The position numbers were made by a program, and so were the translations under genes. 64,000 nucleotides of DNA. Source: Jacaranda mimosifolia. Its lineage: Eukaryota > Streptophyta > Magnoliopsida > Lamiales > Bignoniaceae. The stretch lies in contig CM032117.1 of assembly GCA_018894105.1 (NCBI GenBank), forward strand, positions 43,200,501 through 43,264,500, written 5' to 3'. The notes below the pieces were generated by a model. The model searched no databases. It saw only the letters and a program-made list of their open reading frames with translations, and had not been told where the DNA came from. Below, in pieces: positions 37,930 through 50,739 of the stretch (the stretch's first letter is position 1; every line of letters begins with the position of its first letter).

Positions 37930-38270
37930 CATGGAAATAAAGCAGGTTCCTTTCCATTAGGCAGCAATGTGCCAGTTCGTTTTCTCTGAAACACATGCAG
38001 AGAGACTTTTAACTCTTGAAGTTTTTCAAAATTTCACTATTCTTTGTAAATGATTTATTCTGCCCAAGTTCTCTTTGAGACTAAGTATTTATAATTTTTT
38101 CTTGATGAGTTTGGACCCATTAGAGTTTTTCTCCCTTCTTCATGGGCTTAATTATTCTTGGCTCTCCACTTTTTTTTTAATTAGTAACTGATTTAGTAAA
38201 TTAGGCATTTTTTAGTTCTTTTACTTATTTGTCCTAATAATCTCAATTATCCATATTAGTATAGAAAAAG
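37930..38270. repeat. LTR-like repeat copy B (right flank of Tat relic 2)
   Basis: Same orientation as copies A and C, with TTCTTTGTAAATGA, ACCCATTAG, CTTCATGGGCTTAATT and a TTTTTTAGTTCTTTTAC-type end in the same order as copy A. It sits on the 5' side of the truncated minus-strand Tat relic, so A and B could be the remains of its two LTRs with gag deleted in between. Confidence 0.55.
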
Positions 38271-38739
38271 AATATTTGTTTGCCTTTGCTTGTTTTAAAA
38301 AGTTCACTTGATTAGCAATGCATATATCATTCTTTGTGTGCAAGGAATAAATGATTTCATGATGACCTTCCAAGTTCGATTTTCTGAAGGTTGTAGATTG
38401 TAGTAATAATTTAATCGAAATTTTATAAAATGGCACAACAACCTACATTTTTTTTTTCTAAAGGAGGATCGTCCCCACATTGATTTAAGTACCCTTCTTT
38501 GGCCTCGAACTCACCCTCCACCTAGGGTTAGGTTTGGTGCAATCGAAGTTGCTTCGGTCGAAATCACCCCCACTAGATTCATAGGCCTATATTTAAATTA
38601 TTAACTTGTCACATGAGAATTTGCCACTACATGACCGAAATCTTTGGATTTCATAACAACAACAATGCTTTTCCTAGTGGAATCTAATATATAAAAAATA
38701 AAATAATATTTAACTTTATTTTAGGTATATTTTTAATAT

Positions 38740-39490
38740 AATAATAATGTGGATAAATTAATTTTGTTTATTTTTATCATGTAAATAAATTCTATGTATA
38801 ATGTGTAACTCTCCATAATATATTTTCATATTTCTCTTTTCTTTATGCCCACATATTTTCATATATAAAACATATGTAATTTTTTGTATTAATTTTTGTA
38901 ACTCCTTATTACATTATTAATTTTATTCCTCTTACCTATGTCAATTTATATATATATATATATATATATATCTCCATATATAATATTCTATCAATATTTA
39001 TTTTGATATGAATATAAAAAGATTATATTAGTTTATCTTTTGTACTTCATATCTAAATTTGATAAATATTCAAATATATATTAATATATAACTTTTATAT
39101 TAGTTTTTGTAATTTCTTATTTTAATAAATGATTTTTTACTTATTAATATATTGTCTATTTAATATTTATTATTTATGTTATCAAATTTAATTTTTTGAA
39201 TAATTATGGACAAACATACACACACACACACATATATATATATGTTTTCATGTATAACCATATATATATATATATATATATTTGTCAATGCAATTTAATT
39301 GACATTTCTTACATAAGCTAAAAATCCCTAACAATAGTTTATATTGAAATAATTTGAACATACAATTTATCATTTAAAATTAGAAAAATATATGTTTTTT
39401 TTTCTCCATCTCTATAAAATCATTCTCTTTGTGAGTTAAAATTTATTTTTCTTGAAAATATATGTATTTTATAATTCTTATGTAAGAGCC
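38740..39490. repeat. AT-rich direct repeat, copy 1
   Basis: Related in the same orientation to 41940-42610. Matching landmarks, in order: GTGGATAAATTAATTTT / GTGGATAAGTTAATTTT; AATATTCTATCAATATTTATTTT; a (CA)n-(TA)n block; TTTGTCAATGCAATTTAATT / TTTGCCAATATAATATAATT; AACATACAATTTA; TTTTTCTCCATCTCTAT; TTTTCTTGAAAAT. A (TA)n run lies at about 38947-38971. No coding capacity. Confidence 0.7.
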
Positions 39491-41939
39491 TAGGAATACA
39501 ATTATACATCTAATTCTTTTAAAAATCTAATATTTACTCTAGATTCATGATTACTTTATTTTTATTTTGTCATGACATTATTCATAAAAAGATACTTGAT
39601 TTTAGAGATTTTGAGTGAACTTGCCATCCATAAATATAAGATTCTTAAATTTAAATTGTTGGACGGGCAAAAAAGGAATACTAAAATTTGGCTAGGACCT
39701 TGAAATAATTAGTTGAAATTTAGCCTTTTTATTTTATTTTGACGTATAAAATTGTTCAAATTCAAGGATTGAAAAGTAAATACCAAAAAGTAAATTACTT
39801 AAATAGGATAGGTGGCAACTTGGGTAAAGCCACATGTTTTGACCAAGTCTAATAAACCTTACCCCTTTAAAATGTGTTTATTTCTTTCATAATCAGCAAA
39901 ATTGGGATATTTTAGGTAGAAAAAAATGAAAAGAAAGGGAGAGAAATAGAGAAGAGAAAAGGGAGAAGGAAACTTATAACTAAGTAAGCTAGAATAGGAG
40001 AAAAAGGGAATCTAGCTTTTGCTCCCAGAAGGTAACATTCTTTAGCCATTTAAAGTTGTTTATTTGGAATTATATGTGTTGTTATAGCATATATATTCAT
40101 GTTATAATTTAAATTACATATGATTTTGTGTGCTTAATTTGGTGAAGACCAATTAAAGTTGGACATAAACTTAAGATAGCTTGGCAATTGGAAGGACATA
40201 TGAAGTTTGAACTTGCATAGTCTTATTTTTCAGAAATTTATGGCTGCAAATGTGTAAGTAGGTCCAAAAAAAGATGGAAAAATTTAATTCAAGTTAGAAG
40301 TGTTATAGCTATATTATATTAATCCTAAAATCACCACATGATGTTAGTTAATATGATTTGTGAATTACTAAATGATAAGTAGAAAGAACTATAAAGGAAC
40401 ATTGAAACAGTACTTGATTAGAATACTTCAGTTGGTTGGAGATGAGAATCGGAGTTACATATGTAAATAGGAACTTAAAATATCCCATTATTGAGTGTAT
40501 TTCATATTTATAGAACTATAAATTATATGAAAAAAATATAGAAATAAAATAATACAAGAGATTCAAGAAATGAAAATATACAATGGGATGGAAAAAAAGA
40601 GTTAAGGGACAATATAATTAATGAAGTTGAAAAAATGCTCTTTAGTTAAAGTTTGGATATTCATAATATTTTAGGATTAATTACATCTTGTTCTTAGTAC
40701 ATAAATTTTACTAAGGTATATTGATTGAACTTTATATTAAATTTTAGTATTTATTTTGGACATGCAACTCGCATAATGGTTAGCCTTACCTTGAAATTAT
40801 CATACTTGGCAAAGCACGGTGAATGCCGTAACCTAAAGAACATAAGATAATTGTTCTCATCAAAATGAGTGTGCGATGATTATTATGGAAGTGAGAAAAG
40901 AGAGAGAGAAGAAGAAAAATATTTATATTATTATCTTTTGCTAGTTATTATGTCATTTCGCATGCAACATAGTACGCCTAGATAATTGGAAGGTGTATCA
41001 ATATGAACAGACCAGTCCATCACATACAAGTGTAGTAATTTATTTCACCTCAAATGCTTGACTTTAACATCATGTTTAATCGTACTATGCTTTGAAATTG
41101 TGACCCTTGAGCCCATTCGGCATGAGTGTGGCACAAGCTACTTGAGCAACATTGGACTTGTTGAGTAGGATGTATGCCTCATGGCCTATTCCCCATAAAA
41201 GCATTATTGGAGCTATTGTGGTGAGAAGGGGTCATCGGATTGGCATGATCTTTGGCTTGTTTACTGATGACAAAGTCGCGCTTTGTCTGGAACAGTTGAG
41301 TTAATTGTGGCTGGTGAGATAAGGGTGACAACATCAATAATCTTTAGCTATATCCTACCTTGTTAAATGATTTATTTGCTACTGTACTTGGCATTGCATG
41401 CATAGTATAATAATAAATCAATTAGTATTTAGGTTGAAAAACATATACACACAGACACCAATCTCACTAAGTTGTATTCGCAACTTATGTGTTTTATCTA
41501 TTTCAATCACTTTAGGAACAAAAGGCAAGGAGCGGGGCAAGGATATTGGCACAATGTAGGAGCAAAATATGTAATATTGGAGTGGATCTTTTACTAGCTT
41601 TGATTGTACAGAAGATGGTATTCCACTCCATGTTTTATATTATGTATAGACAGGTTATGTTATCATATCGTGGTTCAAATAAGAACAGTTAGAAGGTATT
41701 AATATTTTAAGATAAACATCAATCTTTAATTTTCACCTGTAATGGTATGTAGCTTTGAAAAAAAAATATTAGCTTGATGTTGGATTCATATTTTAGATGC
41801 TCTATTTCCTAAAGAAGATAAATCAAGTTTATACATTGAGATCATGACAGCTTATTATTTTTATAATACTTTTTAAATTTTATATTTATGAACTAGGATA
41901 ACTTAGAAAAAAATTGAGTCTTGATTTAAGTACTTTTTT
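39491..41939. other. Uncharacterised 2.4 kb between two AT-rich direct repeats, no gene
   Basis: No open frame of note. A purine-rich patch (39920-39985) and a more GC-balanced patch (41100-41340) stand out from AT-rich surroundings. Lying between diverged direct repeats, it could be the interior of an old, non-coding LTR-type element, but I see no primer-binding site or conserved domain. Confidence 0.35.
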
Positions 41940-42433
41940 ATATGGCAATAACGTGGATAAGTTAATTTTATCCATTTTGCCATGTCAACATGGTTTCATA
42001 CTCAATATCCTATCATCATTTATTTTAATATTAATATAAAAAATTATATTAATTCATTTTTATAAATACATTTTTAATTTTAGTAAATACTCAATCTATA
42101 CATATATATTCACATATATGTAACGTTCTATAATATTTTTGTAACTGTAATAGTTATATCTTTTAATATAATTATGGATGGGTGTATACACATGCATACA
42201 TATATATATATATATTGTGTCCTACATATATATGGGTGCATTTGCCAATATAATATAATTAACATATCTTGCATCGTATATCTTGCATATATAAACTTTT
42301 CATATATAGAGTAATATAGTAATATATAATTTATTATATTATTCCATGAGTTATCTCTTGTTTCATATTTTATTCTGTTAATTAGGTTAAATCATAGTTG
42401 AGAAAATTCTTAAATCTTAGCTAAAATCTCAAT

Positions 42434-42466
<33 letters not shown>

Positions 42467-42610
42467 GAATAATCTAAACATACAATTTAATATAAAAACA
42501 TATGTCTTCTAATTTTTCTCCATCTCTATGTGATCATTGTTTTGATATATTAAAATTTATTTTTTCTTGAAAATGCATGTATGTATATAATATTTTAATT
42601 TTTATGTTGA
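41940..42610. repeat. AT-rich direct repeat, copy 2
   Basis: Second copy of the repeat at 38740-39490 with the same landmark order. It has its own (TA)n run (about 42196-42216) and (CA)n run (about 42432-42455). Divergence is high, so the duplication is old. Confidence 0.7.
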
Positions 42611-43999
42611 TGACCTAGATAATTTATAAAAAGGAAATTTGATGTCCCAATTTTATGATAAGTTAAATTATTTATATCTTCTATTACCTAAATTCATTTT
42701 TTAATGTTGAATTCTTTAATTTTTTCAAACCTAGTTACTGTTAATTTGATTTTCTTTATTTTATTTTCTACTGTATTTTTTAAATAATTTATTGAATTTA
42801 TAATGTGATTTAACACTTAGTTATTAATTTTTATGTAGAAATGGATTAATGCATATATTTAATATGATGATACATAAATCATACTCAAACAAAAAATACT
42901 GCTATTCTCTCATTTATATAATCTATTATATTATATTCAATAAATTCTTATTATTTTTTTTAAGTGTTATATTTATAATGTTTATAAAAATAATTAATAT
43001 CTAAGCTATAGTTAAGATTAGATAAATAAGTTATTATTCAAATTTATCACCCAATGCATCTTAAGGTTAATAACTATTTAACTGTCTATAATGGGAATCA
43101 CACTTGAGAGTTGAGACCTTGTTTTTGACATCAATAGCTTAACAGAATGGTTGACGTGCACAACAAGTTATGGCTGATAGTAATGAATAAATGATACAAT
43201 TTAAATATTTTAAACATTCTCAACAGTATTAACGCCGCATTTCTGTCATCCATAGCCCAAAGTTTCGCATTCAAAGACATAAAGCCCATGTCAACTGCTT
43301 GCATGACACACACCCCACTTGCAACTCTACTATGGATTTGGCAGTCATTCCCCAAACCAGAGAGCTAATTACGTTTCTTCCATCTGTTAGAGCTATATTG
43401 CTAATAACACTTCCGCCTATTTTATAATTGTAAAAGTATTCCATCTAAGTTTACTTCACAACAAATTCAACTGAAAGTCATGATTCGATAGGAAGTTGTA
43501 TAAGCTAATTAAATATGAAGTTTTACAATTAATATAACAAAAAAGATAAAAATATAAAATAAAAAAATAAAAACTATAGCAAAATGACAAAACTTATGTA
43601 TAAAATAAATGAAAGACTAAATTATTTTATATGATGAAATTTTGTTACAGGAATACTTGTTTGATGCTTATCAAATATCTTTTACTTTGAACTTATTTGA
43701 TGAGATTAAAAATTTATATTTTAATTTTGAATAAATACAACTTGATGTTTTAGCTAAAATAGATATTTTAGTTATATTAAAATAAAATTAAAAAAAATTA
43801 AATTAACAATCAATTAAATTTTTTTAACTTAATTATAAAATTTAAATTTCTAAAAATTTAAAATTTAGTCAAAATTAACCATTTGTAATTAAAAATTGCC
43901 TTCCTATAGATAACAATACTAGCATAAGCCCTGTGCTTCTTAAAAAATCATTAAAAACAAATTATAATTTATAAAATCTAAACTAGTGTCATATACTAA
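42611..43999. other. AT-rich intergenic DNA, no gene seen
   Basis: Short, stop-rich frames on both strands. The 74-codon minus frame at 43355-43131 matches nothing I recognise. Long A/T homopolymer and (TA) patches dominate. Confidence 0.5.
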
Positions 44000-44866
44000 T
44001 TCTGTTTGAAAATGGAGGCAGGGTCTTTTTCCAAAATCAGCAAAGTCTAGAGTTTTCTTTTTCTAATATGCGGTGTAGAGCTTCTCAATTCTTGATTTTT
44101 TTGTAAATAATTTTTCATGCCCAATATGAGTTTGGGGCTTAATATTTATAGTGTCTTTTTCTTAGTAGGCTTCAACCCACTAGGTTCTAGATGCCTTTTT
44201 TGGTGGATTTAGTCAACTGGGTTCTCTAGCCTTTTTATTTACTTACTATTTAATTAATTGGGCTTTTTCAGTTAGTTTTTACTTTTTTACCTTCGGAAAC
44301 TTAATCTGTTGTATCATCAAGCCTCTATTTTCAATTACAAAAGTTATGTTCATGTTGGACAGATAGTAGAAAGTTGGATTTTAATTTTAATTTTATCTTT
44401 ATTAAAAAAAGGTGATCAATTAACTAATTTTATTGATCACATTTTGTGTGGGAATTCGAGTTTATCTAACTTTTGTCTAAGTAGAGGTTCATCAAGTTTC
44501 AAAGTCTGATAAGTTTTTTAAAGAGAATCTTGTTAGCTGCACTACTTTCATCTAGGGACTTAGTGAAATTTTACTGAGTGTGAGACAAATGAATGAAGGC
44601 TTTTATCCAAAGTATTGAGATGAGTTCCCTAGGTAATTTCTCCTATACTTCGTCTTTTCCTTATTTTTTACTTGGTCTCTTTCTCCTTGAATTTTTACCC
44701 AAATCCTTAGAATTAGTATTTTTCGACGATCTAATCAAATTGAGTCATGTCACGAGTTGAGAATGGGAAGTTAGGAAGTAGGTCTTAATTTGAATTAGAA
44801 TTTTAAATGAAGTCAAAATCCACAAAAAGTGAGGAGAGGCCACGGCGGGAGTGCCACCACCAAAGT
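44000..44866. repeat. LTR-like repeat copy C, left part
   Basis: From about 44025 to 44310 it follows the order of copies A and B: GTAAATAATTTTTCATGCCCAA, GGCTTAATATTTATA, CAACCCACTAGG, TTTAATTAATTGGGC, TTTTACTTTTTTACC. It continues to the target site of the 1.58 kb MITE at 44867-44874. Confidence 0.5.
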
Positions 44867-44874
44867 ATTACTAG

Positions 44875-46455
44875 TAGGGCTGTACATTCGGTTTTTTCAA
44901 ATGTAAAACCGAACAAGATCGGTTCGGTTTTGGTTTTGGTTTTTTGTTTTTTTTTTTTTTGGTTTTTTCGGTTTTTCAGTTTTGGTTAAAATCGAATTGA
45001 AAAAAAAAACTTATTTTTTTTTCCAAGAAAGTGTTATAAAAGTTTGTTTGACAAAAGTAAGTTAGTTTAATTAAAATTTTGAATTGGGTAACTTATTCTT
45101 TTAGTGCCAAAAAAATTATTTGATAAAAATATTTGTTTTTAGGTGAAAAAATTGATTTAGATGACTTTTTTTTGTATATTGAAAATATTTGTTTTGATAA
45201 AATTATAATTTATCTATTCTAAACAAATACATTTAAAATATTATAAATTTAAGAAGATAAATAAATATTTTAATTATTTTATGTTATAAAATTTTTAGCA
45301 TACAAATTGTTTAGAATAAAATTGCTAGCTTATAATTGTTAAGGCAGATGCACGCGATTTTTGTATATTCAAACCTTAACTACTAAGATCGAATAGCGAA
45401 TTAAATCTTAAACTCAATCTACTAAAGTTAAATAGCTGATTGATACAATGACATCATAATATAGATTGCGGATTTGTAAATTTTGTTATAACCTTATTAA
45501 ATCATCATTTCTAAAAGATAATTATGAAATATTAATAAAATTTGTATCCAAACTATCTTTTTTATGTTGAATTCTCCAATTTATCCTTCAAACTATATTG
45601 TCAATTTTTGTTGTTGAAATAATTAAAATGACAAATTATGTAAATGAACAAAAATAACTTCTATTTTAGATACAAAATGGTCTTTGTTTTTATAATAATA
45701 TAAATAAAATATTTATTGGTCAGCAGATATAATATAGTACTAGTACTACCACAAGAATAGCCGAATAGGATTCAATCCCTTATCCCTTAGTTTGCAATTT
45801 AAGTTGAAATTTCAATTTTGCTCATCAACATATCCTATAATATATATAAGTTTAATTAATTAATTAATTTTCTTTTAATATAACATTTTTTGCTGTTCAA
45901 ATCATAATCATCTATTTTTTTATATGTAACGTGTATTAGTTCATATAATAAAAAAATTATGCAATTCTACCATTTGAGTTTAGAAAAAAATATCATTTTT
46001 GTTCTCTTTGTATTATAACTATTCATGTTTTTATATGTCATATATTAATATCTATATTATTTATAAAACATAGGGTTTTTAATAACTAATTTGATATATT
46101 ATTTACTTCTTTTTTTCTCAATTATTTCACTTTATAAAAAAAAAAATTATTTATCCCAAAAATTTAAAAATACATTAACATTTACATTATTTAAAAATTT
46201 ATATTTATTTATCTTAGACTTAAAAAATTTAATAAAAAATGTGAAATAAAACTTAAACTAGTAGTGATTGAATAATAAAATTTTGTATATAAAAAAAATA
46301 TATATATTCGGTTACCGAACCGATTTTTTTGGTTTTTTAGTTTTTCGGTTCAGTTTCGGTTAACCGTAAAAAAAAAACCGAAAACCGAACCGAATTCGGT
46401 TCGGTTCGGTTTTTTCGATTTTCGATTGGTTTCGGTTTTTTTTTTAACACCCCTA
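44875..46455 (+). mobile_element. 1.58-kb non-autonomous hAT element, copy 1, perfect 8-bp TSD
   Basis: It begins TAGGGCTGTACATTCGGTT and ends AACACCCCTA; the reverse complement of the end begins TAGGGGTGTT. Subterminal zones are built from repeated CGGTTCGGTTTT words in inverted arrangement. The octamer ATTACTAG is duplicated exactly at 44867-44874 and 46456-46463, the hallmark of hAT insertion. The AT-rich interior has no transposase. Its interior is the reverse complement of 56897-58518, with only scattered differences by eye. Confidence 0.9.
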
Positions 46456-46463
46456 ATTACTAG

Positions 46464-46761
46464 CCACCTTTGACTTGGTGCCTGCACGTTGGGGATAGGC
46501 ATTTGCTAGGTGCCTGATTGTGTCACCCATTGGGCACCCTCCTTGGGAGCGCGAAACAAGTGCCCTCATGATGCCCCCAAAGCAGACGCAGGCACGGTGC
46601 CTATCCTAGGCTTTTATGGTTGGTGTTCGTCGGGCGCCCACTTTAGGAGCCCCCATGCGCACGTCATGCAAGCCATCATGCTCGTTGTGCATTGCTAGCA
46701 TGGATGATCATCTTCCCAAGTGATCACAGACCATTCAAACTTGTTTGGGTTTGTGGTGGTT
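46464..46761. repeat. LTR-like repeat copy C, right part
   Basis: GC-richer sequence resuming after the hAT element (TGGTGCCTGCACGTTGGGG, GGGCACC, GGGCGCCC words), resembling 31080-31280 downstream of copy A (TGGGTGCCTGCATTGGGGC). It supports the view that the MITE landed inside an older LTR. Confidence 0.45.
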
Positions 46762-46766
46762 GTCCT

Positions 46767-48969
46767 TGAAGTATGTAGTAACACAAGGATCCAATTGCAC
46801 AGCGGAATTTAAAAAATTTCATCACATGAAAAATAACTTGGATCACTACATACAAGGATCTATTTTATGCCTTAATGATGGATTTGGGGAGAACAATTTA
46901 TTACCTAAATTAATTCTTCAAAAATCAAAAATAAAGCATAGAACCTTCACTTGACTCCTCAATTGAAGATCTACTACTTCCTCTTCCTTGAATATTACTT
47001 TCTTGTTTCTTGGCCTTAATTTGCAACAACTAAAAGCCTCCAAATCATCCTAAAAATGTGCTCAAGTGGCAGCAACAATAGGCCTCAATCAAAGCCTCAA
47101 AACCGCCACCTTTATGCTTGAAAAACTCTTTTTCAATTATCACTTTTGTTCAACAACAAAATACCCCAAGTGTGGTATTTCTAATGGTATCCACACACCT
47201 TACAAGTACTCTAATTCTTCAATCCTTCGATAGAAAAAGTATGAAGAGTCGAGGAATTTTAAAGGAGGGAGAAGAAGAAGTTTGGAAGAGAAGGACTTTA
47301 AGAGAGAATATCGGAGGAAGGAGTTTTTGTATACAACAAACTCAAGGAGGGAGTTTTTTCTTTTTATGAGTGGCCGTCACTTATGGGAGAGGAAGAGTCT
47401 TTTATAAGGTGTTTCCCACTTGTACGCTAACTTGCATGACGAAAAATTAGTCTCTACTAATTAAAATCCTATTTCAATTAGGAAGCTAATTTCTACTAAT
47501 CAAAATTCTATTTTAATTAGGAAATTAAGATTGCCACTTGATTTTAAATGGACTCTTCCATTTAAATCTTCCCTTCAAAACTAAATTTTCCAATTAATTA
47601 AATTGACCCTTCAATTTAATTAAATAACTTAACCTTTTAAGTTAGTAAGACTAATTAAATTGCCATATGGCCTCAATTAAATTAACACTTTAATTTAATT
47701 GGTCTAATTTAATTCCTTAAATTATTTGGTTATTCTAACAATTTTAAATTAATCAAGCCATCATGACTAACTTTTAATTAGCAAACTTGGTCTTTTCCAA
47801 ACTTGACCAATCTTATTATTTAACTCTTTAGATAAGTTTTCCAATTCCATTTAGAGTGGTTAAGGCTTTTGTATGTGATCCGTTAGGTTCACTAATTAAT
47901 TAGACATAGGCTCACAACTTCTTGTGATTTATTGAATATTAAATATTCCGATTAGTCTAAACACTTTTAAACTAATCACTCTTTCAATTAATCTCCATTA
48001 ATTGAAGAGTGCCCAATCTCCATAGTTGATATCCAGCATAAACCTATGGAGCCTAACCAATTGAATGAATTAATTCTAGTGAACCTTTTCTGCTTATAAT
48101 TACCATGCAAATACGATCATTCCATTTCTTATCTCACGAAAGAGGCCTAGGGTAAGATATTTGTTAATTCCCAAATAGCCTAGATAATTATGTATATATT
48201 CTTGATATACGATTCCTAATTATAACCTCAACTTTGGAAAACTACTTTTCCAAATTGTTATATCACCTTGTGGAAGGATTTCATAGAATCAATCATCATA
48301 CTAGGAGATCAACTCGTTCTTCACAACGAGCAAAATGAATCCCTTCTTGGAACTCACCAACCTTCATACTTAGGTAGCTTGTGCCAAATCTAAGCCTCGA
48401 GTGACCTAGTAAGTGGTCGGAACAAAATTAAAGCACAAGGACGTAAATACATGGCTACTATGAATCCTCAAGTCAAATGACTAATTATATGCACTATCGT
48501 AAGCTAGAAAATTTTCCACTACCGACAAACCACTTCGGTTACCTCGTGGATTCTCTAAGAAAGTATTCAATAAACTTGTTTTCTAACAAACACCCAACAA
48601 CGCGCATCTATGTCTTACATGGATTGCCCATGAAACGGGGTAATATCCAACTCCTTGGAATATGCATCATTAGTGTAAGTCTATCCAAATCTTATATGCC
48701 CTGTTTCATAAAGATTCTATGACTTGGAATATTTAAAATTATGATCATAGAAACTTATTTCATGATCACTATCATATGTGTGACCATGTCCCGTAGTCAT
48801 GTATGATTTAAGGGCTTCAACCAAATGCATGTGAAGAATATTAATTAATTGCATAAGATGAAGATGGCTAATTTATAAAATATCATTCAATCAAAATTGT
48901 CTTACAAGGAGTAGTGTTGATACACCAATCTAATTGGTTGTAGGACACTATGGGGGCACTATTCTAACA
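46767..48969 (-). mobile_element. 2.2-kb solo LTR, TG...CA, 5-bp TSD (probably Ty1/copia type)
   Basis: The segment begins TGAAGTATGTAG and ends ATTCTAACA on the plus strand. The exact pentamer GTCCT flanks both sides (46762-46766 and 48970-48974), as for LTR retrotransposon integration. Read on the minus strand it starts TGTTAGAATAGTGCCC, a typical copia LTR beginning. There is no gag or pol inside and the frames are short, so a solo LTR left by recombination is the simplest reading. The minus orientation is inferred from that end. Confidence 0.75.
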
Positions 48970-49099
48970 GTCCTCTTCATAGTGTCCCCATATTTTCTGA
49001 GTTTCTAAGTGATCCTTTAGGCGTGTTATTCAGCTCAGTGTTAGTGTTATGAAATTGATTCTTAAGAGTGAAAAGATCAATATTTCAGTTTATATATCA

Positions 49100-50500
49100 C
49101 TTTCTTTATCATATTCTAGTTTTAAGTCCGAAGTAGAGGGTTCTTTCGAAGAAGGGTTCGAGGATGCTCCTATAATTAGCAATAGTTTTTTTGAAGTCGT
49201 AAAATTTTCTTGTTAGCTTCTACCTGAGGAGTTAGAAATTTTGAGACGTAGGAGTTATATATTCTTGATAGTTTCTATTCTTTATTTGGGGTGTGCAAGG
49301 TGCCTAACGAACCTTTCTTTCACACCTTTTCTAAACCCAATAGTATGTTTTTGCGAGGGAGGGCCTTGTATGGATAGTTTTTCTTTGTACAAGATGAGGG
49401 TTGGGGTGTTCCTCATGAACAGAGTAGTTCACCAACATAAGTGCATCTGGTTAAGGTTCATCATGACCTATGCTAGAGTTGTGTGGAGGTGGGTTTATTT
49501 GAGTGCCCTTTTTATATGACTTACATATTTTCTGTGGGTATTTAGTTTATTTTATTCTTCATTAACTACTTATGCATGTGTTTTTATCATTGTACTTTCA
49601 CATTCTCCTTAACAATTATACTTGTTTTTGCTTTCTTTGTTCTTTAGCAGAAAAGAAGATTGACTTACTAAGGATCCGCGCTAGGAAGATGGGTAGAGGT
49701 TCACATGCGAAGCATGCAATAAAGCAACACGACAGGGATAAGTCGCTAATAAGGCGGTGTCTAGGCCTCTCTTGTTGGTGGCTGAGTGTCATTCATGCTC
49801 TACGTTCTACTGTGGCACATCAAATTAGCACAGGTGATGGTTTTGAGAAGGTGATTTATGGGTCAATCCGGAAATGCACACAAGGATCAACTGTATAAGG
49901 TATCTGTTTGCAGCCTTCTTGTCTTTTTCATGCCAACCAAGGTAAGGGATTGCTTCATTATAACATATGCTGAAGTTGCAATGTTAACTCCACTAGGATG
50001 TGGATGAGATGGCTTTCAGCATTGAAATATATGAGGTGGAGTGAGTGAATGTGATTAGAGATAGTTATAGACATACTCTTACATGGTCGTGCATATATAG
50101 CATCCATGATATCAAGACTCATCCATGATATCAAGACTCAAGGAAGAAGTCGTTGGATTCACTGAGCAGCTAAATGTGCATTATGCAAAGAAAGTAAAGA
50201 CTATGGAAAGTTCTTAGAATCTTCTGCTAGGAAAACGCTCATCAACAACGCTCACAAGGACGCAATTAAAGAATTCAAAGGCTCATATAAGTTCTTTGAG
50301 GCTATTGAGGCAGAAGCAATAGTAATCTATGACCATTCAGGGGTTTGCTACGTGTTTAGCAAAATTAGATGATATCTTGTTGAGGACCTGTTGCTGCATA
50401 ACCCTCAACATCCCAGCTAATCTTTTAACTAGGGAATCTGGCGCTAATGTCATGGTGAAGGATCCTCTTGATGCACCTCTGTAGGAGCAAATAAATGTTC
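49100..50500 (+). pseudogene. Broken ORF(s) of retrotransposon gag-like/coiled-coil type
   Basis: Plus-strand frames read LLPEELEILRRRSYIF at about 49210-49260. A hydrophobic stretch (49270-49520) and a basic segment (AEKKIDLLRIRARKMGRG, near 49645-49700) follow. Charged helical debris (ISRLKEEVVGFTEQLNVHY near 50110-50170; KEFKGSYKFFEAIEAEA near 50265-50320) and an acidic-proline end near 50450 come last. The order resembles the gag-like/plant transposase extra ORF found in Tat-type elements. Stops and frame changes make it non-functional. Identity is tentative. Confidence 0.35.
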
Positions 50501-50739
50501 AAACTAGGAGTTTTTGTTTAGCCTTTGCTTTTTTCCTTTGTTTAGTGTTGCTTAGCATTTTTTTTTCTTTTGTATAAGTAAAGGTTCTTCTCGTTTTTAA
50601 TTTTGGCTTTCTTTCGTGAGGCTAATGTGGGCTGAACACCTTTTAACGCTCTTTGATGTTGTGGAAATTTAGCTCCTTTTCGCTTATGAAAGTTTTTTTT
50701 TCTATTCATTCATGTTTATATAGTTAGGGCTCGTTTGAT

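Noticed and set aside
37512..37940. 142-codon plus-strand frame across the G tract
   Set aside because: It overlaps minus-strand Tat pol words and its glycine run comes from the G tract. Judged a shadow frame.
43131..43355. 74-codon minus-strand frame in AT-rich DNA
   Set aside because: No domain, no splice or promoter context, surrounded by non-coding AT-rich sequence.
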